Positions 19,767 to 26,912 of a DNA stretch of 64,000 nucleotides are shown here, piece by piece. The notes under the pieces were generated by a model. It was not told the DNA's origin. It made no database searches and was given only the letters and a program-made list of their open reading frames with translations. Both the position numbers and the translations under genes were made by a program. The stretch is from NCBI RefSeq assembly GCF_003149375.1, contig NZ_QFWH01000003.1, positions 248,001 through 312,000 on the forward strand. The letters are read 5' to 3'. This DNA comes from Vampirovibrio chlorellavorus (lineage in GTDB: Bacteria > Cyanobacteriota > Vampirovibrionia > Vampirovibrionales > Vampirovibrionaceae). Within the stretch, counting starts at the first letter, position 1. Each line of letters starts with the position of its first letter.

Positions 19767-21071
19767 ATGGTCACCCAATCGATGAACCCCCTGGAAGAGT
19801 CTCTGAAGCAGAGCAAGGATGCTTTTCTGGCCATGTCCACCCTGCCCACGGCCCAAAAAAATGAGGCCTTGGCCCAGTTTGCGGCCATTATTGAAGCCAA
19901 CGTCGATTTTTTGCTGACGGAAAACCGCAAAGATATCGGCCAAGCCGAGCAGGACGGCCTGACCCCCAGCCTGTACCAGCGTCTGAAGCTGGATGCCGGG
20001 AAAATCAAGCAGTTGGCCCAAGGACTTCGGGATTTGATCCAGTTGCCCGATCCGGCGGGACAGGTCTTAAGTCAGACTGTGCTGGATGAGGGCTTGGTGC
20101 TGGAGAAGCTGACCGTCCCTTTGGGGGTGATCGGCATTATTTTTGAGTCTCGCCCGGACGTCATCCCCCAGATTTTGTCCCTGATATTAAAAAGCGGGAA
20201 CGCCGTGGTGTTGAAAGGCGGGCGGGAAGCCAGCCGCTCCAACGCCGCTTTTATGCAACTGGTGGATCAGTTGAACGCCCGCTGTCCCTTTTTGCCCGCC
20301 CACTGGGCCACCCTGCTGGATAGCCGGGAAGCCGTGCAGGAAATGCTGAATTATCCGCAGTACGTGGATTTGGTCATTCCCCGGGGTTCCAATCAGTTGG
20401 TGCAATCCATTATGGCCGCCACCAAAATTCCGGTGCTGGGCCACGCCGATGGGGTTTGTCATTTGTATGTACATGCCAGCGCCAATATCGAGCAGGCTGT
20501 CGCTTTGGCCATTGATGCCAAAACCCAGTACCCGGCGGCCTGTAACGCTCTGGAGACCTTGCTGGTGGATGCGGCCATTGCCCAGCAATTCCTGCCGCAA
20601 TTTGCCCAAGCAGCCAAACAGGCGGGCATTGCTTTGAAGGGCTGTTCTGCCACACAGGCCATTTTGCCTAAGATTGAGCCTGCCACCGAGGCCGACTGGC
20701 GGGCTGAGTACGGGGATTTAACCCTGGCCGTTAAAGTGGTGCCTACTCTGGAAGCGGCCATGGCCCATATCAACCAGTACGGCTCGCACCATACGGATGC
20801 CATCGTGGCTCAAGATAGTGATGTGTTGGAGCGCTTTTTGAACGGCATCGACTCCGCCTGTGTGTTTGCCAATGCCTCCACCCGCTTTGCCGATGGTTTT
20901 CGCTTTGGCTTGGGGGCCGAAATTGGCATTAGCACGGCCAAAACCCATGCCCGTGGCCCGGTGGGTCTGGAAGGGCTGGTGATTTATAAGTACAAACTGC
21001 GCGGCCAAGGACAGATTGTGGCCGATTATGTAGGCGAAGCGGCCAAACCCTTCCTGCATCGCCCGTTGTAA
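19767..21071 (+). CDS. proA: Glutamate-5-semialdehyde dehydrogenase (gamma-glutamyl phosphate reductase)
   Basis: ProA reduces glutamyl 5-phosphate with NADPH to the semialdehyde that cyclises toward proline. The 434-residue protein has LGVIGIIFESRPDVIPQI, GNAVVLKGGREASRSN, DLVIPRGSNQLVQSI, VLGHADGVCHLYV and AKTQYPAACNALETLLV with the catalytic Cys. The C-terminal part reads SRFADGFRFGLGAEIGIST-like (here TRFADGFRFGLGAEIGIST). AAGGAG lies seven bases before the ATG. It forms an operon with proB. Confidence 0.96.
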   Translation: MVTQSMNPLEESLKQSKDAFLAMSTLPTAQKNEALAQFAAIIEANVDFLLTENRKDIGQAEQDGLTPSLYQRLKLDAGKIKQLAQGLRDLIQLPDPAGQVLSQTVLDEGLVLEKLTVPLGVIGIIFESRPDVIPQILSLILKSGNAVVLKGGREASRSNAAFMQLVDQLNARCPFLPAHWATLLDSREAVQEMLNYPQYVDLVIPRGSNQLVQSIMAATKIPVLGHADGVCHLYVHASANIEQAVALAIDAKTQYPAACNALETLLVDAAIAQQFLPQFAQAAKQAGIALKGCSATQAILPKIEPATEADWRAEYGDLTLAVKVVPTLEAAMAHINQYGSHHTDAIVAQDSDVLERFLNGIDSACVFANASTRFADGFRFGLGAEIGISTAKTHARGPVGLEGLVIYKYKLRGQGQIVADYVGEAAKPFLHRPL

Positions 21072-21121
21072 AATGCCCGCTGTTAGAAATAAAGAATGAT
21101 TTTGAGAACAAGCGAAATCAA

Positions 21122-21153
21122 AAAAGGGCTCCGTCCAACGACAGAGCCCTTTT
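21122..21153. terminator. Bidirectional intrinsic terminator between proA and the convergent regulator gene
   Basis: AAAAGGGCTC (21122-21131) and GAGCCCTTTT (21144-21153) form a perfect ten-base stem, with an inner GTC/GAC pairing across the loop. The T-tract on one strand and the A-tract on the other make it suitable for both converging transcripts. Confidence 0.85.
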
Positions 21154-21176
21154 AGAATTTTGAGTGGAGAGTTTCT

Positions 21177-22478
21177 CTAGTTGTGCGTCACCGGGGCTTT
21201 TCCGGCCCGGTAGGTTTTCACCGTATCCGGGTTGATGGAGACCCAGGTGAAGGCTTTGCCCGGTTCCTCTTCCCGGATTTCGGGAATGCGGGTCACATAA
21301 GTGCCGCCGTAGCGTCCCCGAGAGAAGCTGACCATTTTTTCCTTGGCCAGATTTTGCAGGGCCTTGCGAATGGTGTTGCTGCTGACGTCCAGATCCTTGG
21401 ACAAAACGCCCATGGCCGGGAGCTTGTCGCCCACTTTGTAGGTGGTGCGGATGAGCGTTTTGAGGTGCTGTTCCACTTTTTCGTAGTTGTAGAAGCTGAC
21501 CTCTTCCGCAGGGACGAAAATGCTGGTATCGATGGGGGCCAGCTTGGCGGCGTCCGGCTTACGTACCACGTAGGTGCCGTAGCGTCCCCGTTTGGAACGT
21601 AGAATGCCTTGCTCGGCCAGGCGACGCATGGCGTCGTGCACGGTTTTGATGCTAACCTTGAAGAGATCCGACAACTCCAGGTGAGAGGGCAGTTTGTCGT
21701 TGACTTCAAATTTATCGGCAATCAGCGTTTTCAAGTCCCGTTCCAGTTGATCGATGAGGGTTTCGGATTCGATGGCGCAGCGATTTTCGGCTTCAATTTC
21801 CGGAATAACCCGCAGGGCCCAGTTGGCTTTATTGCCTCGGTTGCCCAGACTTTTCAGGGTGCCAATGCCGGAGAGGAATTCCAGGGCCAGCCGGGTGGTG
21901 TTGGGGGCTGACTGGATGGTTTTGGCGATTTCCCGGGCGGACGGCAGGGTTTGCCCAGGCTGGTAGCCGTTTTCCACGATGAAATGCTTGATGGCCACCA
22001 CGGCCTGATCGCGCTTGGAGGTTTGCTTGCGCATGCGCTGGCCGGATTTATCGGCATTGCGCACCAAAGTGCCAATGCGTTGCTTGGATTCCACGTGCCC
22101 TTCGTCTTCTATGTAGCGAATGGCGTTTTGCACTGTGCCCACGCTGACGCCGAGGTAATTGGCGATTTCCGCCTTTTTGGGCAACAGGTGATTTTCGGTA
22201 ATGGTGTTGGCCTGCAAAGAGGAGACGATCCAGTTTTTCAACCAGTCGGCGATCAAGGTGTCCTTGGTGGCGCCGGGGGCCTGAAAATCAGGAATCTCGC
22301 GGGGAAGCTGGCTGACTTCGATACGCACCAGGGTAGCCTTGCTGACGTTTTCCAGCTCGGTGTAGCTCATGGCTTCATCCAGTCCCATGCCCAGTGCGTT
22401 TTCCGGCGATTCCGGGTTGACGTCTACAGCCCCGGGGTGATTGGTGACAGGGTGAATGCTGGTGTTAGATACGACCAT
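21177..22478 (-). CDS. Transcriptional regulator with four tandem GntR-type winged-helix domains
   Basis: The 433-residue protein contains four successive GntR-like winged helices and no recognisable effector domain. Domain 1 spans about 73-141 (LLPKKAEIANYLGVSVGTVQNAIRY). Domain 2 spans 156-224 (TLPSAREIAKTIQSAPNTTRLAL). Domain 3 spans 243-306 (KLPSHLELSDLFKVSIKTVHDAM). Domain 4 spans 334-397 (KLPAMGVLSKDLDVSSNTIRKAL). Domains 3 and 4 are closest, both ending in a wing with RGRYG and TYV. Ordinary GntR regulators have one such domain plus a ligand-binding one. It is monocistronic and convergent with proBA. GGGAGG precedes the ATG by about 12 bases. Targets are unknown. Confidence 0.85.
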   Translation of the reverse strand: MVVSNTSIHPVTNHPGAVDVNPESPENALGMGLDEAMSYTELENVSKATLVRIEVSQLPREIPDFQAPGATKDTLIADWLKNWIVSSLQANTITENHLLPKKAEIANYLGVSVGTVQNAIRYIEDEGHVESKQRIGTLVRNADKSGQRMRKQTSKRDQAVVAIKHFIVENGYQPGQTLPSAREIAKTIQSAPNTTRLALEFLSGIGTLKSLGNRGNKANWALRVIPEIEAENRCAIESETLIDQLERDLKTLIADKFEVNDKLPSHLELSDLFKVSIKTVHDAMRRLAEQGILRSKRGRYGTYVVRKPDAAKLAPIDTSIFVPAEEVSFYNYEKVEQHLKTLIRTTYKVGDKLPAMGVLSKDLDVSSNTIRKALQNLAKEKMVSFSRGRYGGTYVTRIPEIREEEPGKAFTWVSINPDTVKTYRAGKAPVTHN

Positions 22479-22991
22479 AAGTATCTGTGTCCTCCCCTAA
22501 TGGTGTCAAAACTTTTAATTGATGAAGCCAAAATTGTCCCTGTGAAAGTGTCCACTATGTCCCAAGTTCAATTCTTTTTTATATTAAAACAGCGAGATTT
22601 GGTTTGTTGCTAGAGAATATGGTTTCTCTTGCGAAGCGGGTTGTAGCAGTGACTTTGATTCGTGAACCCAGAATCAGATCCGTATGTAAACCCAATGGTC
22701 AAAACCATCCTTAGTGTCTTCAAACCGTATAGAAAGAGATGAATTGAGCCGTCGAAGGTGGAACTCTTAAACAATTAAACAGAACGTTAGTGTAATTAAA
22801 ACCATTTCGGCTTGCAAGCACTTTATGCTAAAAAAACAAAGTCTGCCCAAAAACGGTGTGGCGAAACTATTTTTAACCATAAAAGCATCAAAAAAACATC
22901 AGACCACAGAGTGTTTTTTCAGGGACAAGATGCACCCTTCTGCCGGACACAAAACGTGCTGGCAGAGCCTTGCCTGATGGCTGGGGAATGG
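22479..22991. other. AT-rich intergenic region upstream of the four-winged-helix gene
   Basis: About 510 bases between two minus-strand genes. The part next to the regulator start holds three TGTCC boxes on the plus strand (22535, 22549, 22558), possible operator half-sites. The remainder is AT-rich with A-tracts; ACAGAGTGTTTTTT near 22905-22920 could end a transcript, but no clean hairpin is seen. No convincing gene. Confidence 0.4.
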
Positions 22992-23420
22992 TTACTCGCC
23001 TCGGTACTCCGCAAAGTTATTGCGGGTTTCCACCACCCGAAGCCGAGCCAGTGCCGCCGGGGCCGGGATGTGCGGGGCCAGCTCCTGCCAGAAAGCCCAC
23101 ACGATGTTTTCCGCGGTGGGGATGAGGCCCTGCATGAAGTCCACATCCAGATTCAGGTTTTTATGATCCACCCGATCCAGAATGACCCGTTTCACAATCT
23201 GATCCAGTTCATAAATATCCACCACCATGCCCAGTCGAGGATCGGGTTGGCCCTTGACGGTCACTTCCAGCTCGTAGTTGTGCCCATGCCCGTTGGGGTT
23301 GTTGCACTGACGGAAAAAACGGGCGTTGTCCTCATCGCTCCAGGTGGGGTTATAAAGCCGGTGGCTTGCCGGGAACTCGTACTTGCGGGTTAAAAACATC
23401 CAGTTGGGTTTTGAACTCAT
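22992..23420 (-). CDS. 6-pyruvoyl-tetrahydropterin synthase / QueD family protein (catalytic Cys present)
   Basis: A 142-residue PTPS-fold protein. Zinc ligands are His20 (in EFPASH) and His45/His47 in GHGHNYELEV. The catalytic Cys39 is present in QCNNPNGHGHNY, a spacing like that of eukaryotic PTPS. LGMVVDIYELDQIV, DHKNLNLD, PTAENIVWAFW and VVETRNNFAEY follow the family pattern. It acts on 7,8-dihydroneopterin triphosphate to give carboxy- or pyruvoyl-tetrahydropterin, an early queuosine or pterin step. Its ATG overlaps the upstream paralogue's stop by four bases. folE2, whose product makes the substrate, heads the cluster. Other queuosine genes are not in the window. Confidence 0.88.
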   Translation of the reverse strand: MSSKPNWMFLTRKYEFPASHRLYNPTWSDEDNARFFRQCNNPNGHGHNYELEVTVKGQPDPRLGMVVDIYELDQIVKRVILDRVDHKNLNLDVDFMQGLIPTAENIVWAFWQELAPHIPAPAALARLRVVETRNNFAEYRGE

Positions 23421-23863
23421 GGCAATTGGTCCGTTCCGCCGTAATACTCAACGAATAAGTCATCGCTTTCCAGCACCTTCAGGCCGGTCAGGGTAAAGCC
23501 CAGGGCGCTGATCCTGGGAGACAGGCGACTCCAGAGCAGCTGGGACATATTTTCCAGTGTGGTCAGTCGGTTCTGGAAAAAGTCCACCTGCAGATTCAGG
23601 TTTTTAAAGTCCAGAGGCTCTACCACTTCTTCCTGCAGGATGATTTTCAGGTCTTTCAGGTTCATGACCATGCCCGTTTCCGCCTGAACCGGCCCCTGCA
23701 CGCTGACTTCAATCTCGTAGTTGTGCCCGTGGCCCAGCGGGTTGCTGCTGGGGCCAAAGCGTTGCAGATTTTCGGCATCCGACAACTCCGGCAGCCTTAA
23801 AAAATGGGCCGCCGAGAATTTGGCCTTGCGGATGACAGTGACGGTGTTGGGTGTGGCGTTCAT
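23417..23863 (-). CDS. PTPS/QueD paralogue lacking the catalytic cysteine
   Basis: This 148-residue protein has the same fold as its downstream neighbour: His20 in FSAAHFL and His45/His47 in GHGHNYEIEV. The position of the catalytic Cys39 is Ser39 (FGPSSNPLGHGH). Zinc ligands and the substrate-binding C-terminal segment (LKVLESDDLFVEYY) remain, so it probably still binds a pterin or acts differently, as PTPS-III proteins with a replaced Cys do. ATG at 23863 is preferred over 23890. A TATAAT lies six bases before it on the minus strand, so an internal, nearly leaderless transcript is possible. It sits 50 bases after folE2 and overlaps the Cys-containing copy. Confidence 0.82.
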   Translation of the reverse strand: MNATPNTVTVIRKAKFSAAHFLRLPELSDAENLQRFGPSSNPLGHGHNYEIEVSVQGPVQAETGMVMNLKDLKIILQEEVVEPLDFKNLNLQVDFFQNRLTTLENMSQLLWSRLSPRISALGFTLTGLKVLESDDLFVEYYGGTDQLP

Positions 23864-23913
23864 GACAGGATTATACCCTTTACCGGGCACGATACGGAGT
23901 TTTGGAGGGGCTG

Positions 23914-24774
23914 TTAGTAGCTTTCCTGAAAGAAGTTTTCGGCATGGGTGGCCCAGGCGTTGTGGGCATGAATGCTTTCCAGGGCTTCCACGGACAGGTT
24001 AAAGCCGTTCACCCCTTTGTAATCCCGCAGGAACAGGGTGCATTCCCGAATGACGTCTTCCACGAACTTGGGGTTGTCGTAGGCTTTTTCGGTGATGAAC
24101 TTCTCATCCACCCGCTTGATCAGCGGATATACCGGGCAAGAGGAGGCCGCTTCAAAACCGGCCACCACATCTTCGATCCAGACGACCCGATGCTCGGTGG
24201 TGGTATCGATGATGATATCGGCCCGGATTTCAGCCCGCTGGTTGTGGGCGCCGTAATCGGAAATGGCTTTGCTGCAAGGGCACAGGGTGGCGCAGGGCAC
24301 CATCACCGAGAGAATCAGGCGGTATTGATCCTGCTCGTCCAGACTGCCCTTCAGGATGCACTCGTAAGCCATGGGGGCGCTCATGGCGCTGACCGGGGCC
24401 GGTTTATCAATAAAGTAGCGGAATTTCAGCTCAATAAAGGCGGAAGGGGCTTCCAGCCGTTGCTTGGCCTCCACCAGAAACTCTTTCAAGTCCAGGCTAA
24501 AGGTGCGATTCTGGCTCCACTCGTTCAGCTGAATAACAAAGCGGGACATGTGGGTCCCCTTGAATTCCGCTGGCAGGCCTACGCTCATGGTGGCCACGGT
24601 TTGCACGTGCTGGGTCTGGCCGTTTTTTTGCAGTACCTGCATGGGGATTTCAACGTTTTTAACGCCGACCTGGTTCAGGGTCACCCCACGCTGATCGGCG
24701 AGTCCTTGCACGTCCAGCAATGTGGTGCTTTTCGGGTCACTGGTGTTGGATTGGCTCATTGTGGTGGTTTCCAT
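23914..24774 (-). CDS. folE2: GTP cyclohydrolase FolE2 (type IB)
   Basis: FolE2 opens GTP to 7,8-dihydroneopterin triphosphate, entry point of folate, queuosine and pterin synthesis. The 286-residue protein has NVEIPMQV, VATMSVGLPAEFKGTHMSRF, FRYFIDKPAPVS, SVMVPCATLCPCSKAISDYGAHNQRAEI (metal-binding and catalytic Cys region) and an extended C-terminal part with YDNPKFVEDVIREC. The type IB enzyme does not depend on zinc as type IA does. The start is 24774 or the internal ATG at 24759. It heads a minus-strand cluster with two PTPS paralogues, so its product probably feeds them. Confidence 0.95.
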   Translation of the reverse strand: METTTMSQSNTSDPKSTTLLDVQGLADQRGVTLNQVGVKNVEIPMQVLQKNGQTQHVQTVATMSVGLPAEFKGTHMSRFVIQLNEWSQNRTFSLDLKEFLVEAKQRLEAPSAFIELKFRYFIDKPAPVSAMSAPMAYECILKGSLDEQDQYRLILSVMVPCATLCPCSKAISDYGAHNQRAEIRADIIIDTTTEHRVVWIEDVVAGFEAASSCPVYPLIKRVDEKFITEKAYDNPKFVEDVIRECTLFLRDYKGVNGFNLSVEALESIHAHNAWATHAENFFQESY

Positions 24775-25085
24775 CGCTTGCAGGGTAAGGGCAATATTGG
24801 GGAGGTCACTGAGTGGCGGTTTCTAAAATTCATACGCTTATAAGGCAAATAAGGAATATCCGGGTGCGCCTTGGTGAGATTATTGCCTGAGTTGGAATTT
24901 AAATGAAGAGTTTGAATTTTAACACGATTGGTAAGCATCTGCTGTTATTTTTTCAGGGGTTTTTTAAGCATTCTACCGATCGGTATATTTATAATACCTT
25001 ACTTTTCAAGGATTTAAAACCATGGTCCTCTCAGCGGGCCAACCTGCCCGGATTTGGCTGATCTGTGGGGCGCTTTTGGGGCATA
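24775..25085. other. Intergenic region between divergent folE2 and a small plus-strand gene
   Basis: About 310 bases, AT-rich in the middle. The perfect palindrome TACCGATCGGTA (24975-24986) is followed five bases later by TATAAT (24991-24996). The palindrome lies where a -35/-10 spacer would be, suggesting a repressor site over a plus-strand promoter. No clear -35 is present. Confidence 0.5.
24975..24986 (+). promoter_or_regulatory. Candidate operator palindrome TACCGATCGGTA next to a TATAAT box
   Basis: A perfect 12-base palindrome immediately upstream of a TATAAT hexamer. The position fits repression of a plus-strand transcript reading into the gene at 25086. The binding protein is unknown. 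Confidence 0.4.
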
Positions 25086-25460
25086 ATGATCACCATGAAC
25101 GCTGAGAGACACCCTGAACCCACAACCGCCTATCAGGCCATGGTAGCCTGTCTTGCCAGTTCTCCCGATGTTTATGTGCAGCTGAATGCCCTGCGGGATT
25201 GGGTAAACGCGCATTATCCAGACTTTGAGCTTTATCTGGAAGATGTCTGGAACGAGCGAACTGACGGGGAGACCCACTTTGAGTACATTTTGCGTTCCCG
25301 CCACACCTTCAACGAAACCGAACTGCTGGGGTACGACATTTATAAAAACCACCGGGACGCCAAAGGGGTGTGGCATCTGGATGAGTACGTGTCCAGCGTG
25401 CGACTGATTCAGGACCCGCAAGGTTTATTGGACTTTATTGCGGCCAACAGGCGCACTTAA
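25086..25460 (+). CDS. Hypothetical protein (124 aa)
   Basis: An unrecognised soluble protein with alternating helical and strand-like segments: YVQLNALRDWVNAHYPDFELYLEDVW, FEYILRSRHTFNETELLGYDIY and WHLDEYVSSVRLIQDPQGLLDFIAANRR. There is no signal peptide. The start at 25086 has GGGG five bases upstream; ATG 25095 and a GTG-type start at 25065 are alternatives. It lies alone downstream of a palindrome-containing promoter region. The composition (acidic, Trp/Tyr-containing) and GC content match the neighbouring genes, supporting a real gene. Confidence 0.65.
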   Translation: MITMNAERHPEPTTAYQAMVACLASSPDVYVQLNALRDWVNAHYPDFELYLEDVWNERTDGETHFEYILRSRHTFNETELLGYDIYKNHRDAKGVWHLDEYVSSVRLIQDPQGLLDFIAANRRT

Positions 25461-25820
25461 CAGGAAAGTGGACAGATTGAGAGTGCTGTGGTGGGTAAGG
25501 TGCAGCCGTCTGTCTGGCCCGGGCCTTTTGTAAAGTCACTAAACTCATTTGGGTCGGTCATTGCAGGATTGACCTCTGGAAACCGCTTCAGGAATGCGCT
25601 ATGCTATCCATAAGGAAGTAACAGAGCCATTTTGCCATGACTGCTTTAAAAGCCATCAATCTCCGTTCCTGACAAGCGTTAGACGCGGGCGCAGTGGATA
25701 ACCCGTATCAGGGCTTGTTTTTTAACACTGCTGCTATGCCATCTCGCCAAGAGTGCTTCTGACGTTGGCCTTGCTTCCCTAGCCACAGACTTTTTTAGCA
25801 ATGAACAAGGACGACTTGTC
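25461..25820. other. Intergenic region upstream of the PHP phosphatase gene with terminator-like hairpin
   Basis: About 360 bases. The notable element is at 25672-25723: ACAAGC (25672-25677) pairs with GCTTGT (25713-25718), an inner CGGG/CCCG pairing adds four pairs, and TTTTTT follows. A short frame MTALKAINLRS (25638-25672) ends at the hairpin base but has no regulatory codon bias. This could be a small RNA or a conditional terminator in the leader of the next gene. Nothing else is evident. Confidence 0.4.
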
Positions 25821-26672
25821 ATGATTGATCTGCATATGCATACCATTTTTTCGGATGGTTCGGTGCGCCCGGAGGATCTGGTGCAATTGGCCGTGGACAA
25901 CCAATTGGAGGCCATCGCTATTACCGATCACGATACCACCGAGTCCCTGACCCATGCCCAAAAGGCCGCCGAGGGCCTGCCGCTGGAAATTATTCCCGGC
26001 ATTGAGGTGAATACGGTGTGGAAAGAGAAAGAAGTCCACATCCTGGGTTACTACATCGATCCCGAGGACAACGCGCTGCAAGCGGTCATTGAGAATCACC
26101 GTAATTCCCGGGTAGTGCAGATTCAGGAGATGGCCCACCGACTCAAGGCCAAGGCCCGCCTGAACATCTCCTACGAGGATATCGTGAAGGAAGCCAGTGA
26201 CATTGGCACCATTGGGCGTCCGCATGTGGCCAAGGCCATCATCGCCAAGGGCGGCGCCGCCAATATCTCTCAGGCTTTTAACAAGTTCCTGAACCCCCGT
26301 TGTGAGACATACGTGCGTCGGCAAACCGTTTCGCCGCACGAGGCGGTGGAAGCCATCCATGAAAGCGGGGGGATCGCGGTGGTGGCTCATCCCGGGGACA
26401 TGGAAATGATTGAAACGCTGGCCGAAGACCTGATGAATTACGGTCTGCGGGGCCTGGAGGCCTATCACCGTAGTCACTCTCCCGCCCTGATTGAGTTTCA
26501 CTGCTCCCTGGCTGAAAAGCTGGGTCTGATTGTGACCGGCGGTACTGATTTTCACGGCACCGTGGATCTCTACAAAAAATCGCTGGAGCGCTTGCACATG
26601 CCCCCGGCCGTTTACCGGGAACTGCACGCCGAGCGGAAACGCCGCCAGCTCTCAGCCTTCAAAGCCTCCTAA
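25821..26672 (+). CDS. PHP-domain phosphoesterase (RNase AM / TrpH / YciV family)
   Basis: The 283-residue protein carries the PHP metal-binding motifs: MIDLHMHTIFSDGSV, AITDHDT, GIEVN, HILGYY, GRPHVAKA, GGIAVVAHPGD and GTDFHG. These residues bind a multinuclear metal centre. Characterised members of this subgroup hydrolyse 3',5'-nucleoside bisphosphates or trim RNA 5' ends (Rnm/TrpH). The length agrees with that subgroup rather than with histidinol phosphatase or polymerase PHP domains. Its start matches the usual MIDLHxHT N-terminus. It is transcribed alone toward a convergent glycosyltransferase. Confidence 0.9.
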   Translation: MIDLHMHTIFSDGSVRPEDLVQLAVDNQLEAIAITDHDTTESLTHAQKAAEGLPLEIIPGIEVNTVWKEKEVHILGYYIDPEDNALQAVIENHRNSRVVQIQEMAHRLKAKARLNISYEDIVKEASDIGTIGRPHVAKAIIAKGGAANISQAFNKFLNPRCETYVRRQTVSPHEAVEAIHESGGIAVVAHPGDMEMIETLAEDLMNYGLRGLEAYHRSHSPALIEFHCSLAEKLGLIVTGGTDFHGTVDLYKKSLERLHMPPAVYRELHAERKRRQLSAFKAS

Positions 26673-26834
26673 AACCCTGCGTCAGGCCTTGTGTTGGGCT
26701 GCTTCTTATGCTGCCTTCTTTTGCGATTTCTTCTGGAAGGGGCTTTCATTGAGGCCCGCTGCTGAGAGCAGAGCGTTTGAGTCTCCTTTCCGAAATCCTC
26801 GCTTGGCTCTGAAATCATCACCTGACGTGCTATT

Positions 26835-26864
26835 TGTCATTCCCGCGAAGGCGGGAATCCAGTG
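26835..26864. repeat. REP-like palindromic repeat (ATTCCCGC-GAAG-GCGGGAAT)
   Basis: ATTCCCGC (26839-26846), a GAAG loop and GCGGGAAT (26851-26858) make a perfect eight-base inverted repeat flanked by TGTC and CCAGTG. The sequence resembles a dispersed intergenic palindrome common in many bacterial genomes. It lies between convergent genes. Only one copy is seen in this window. Confidence 0.6.
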
Positions 26865-26912
26865 ATAATGCTTGAAGCAGCCGAAAAAAACGCCTTCCTG
26901 GCAATCCTGTAT

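Noticed and set aside
22812-23393. 193-codon plus-strand frame over the PTPS gene
   Set aside because: Its second half is exactly antisense to the PTPS protein with intact motifs, and its first half is AT-rich low-complexity sequence without a ribosome-binding site.
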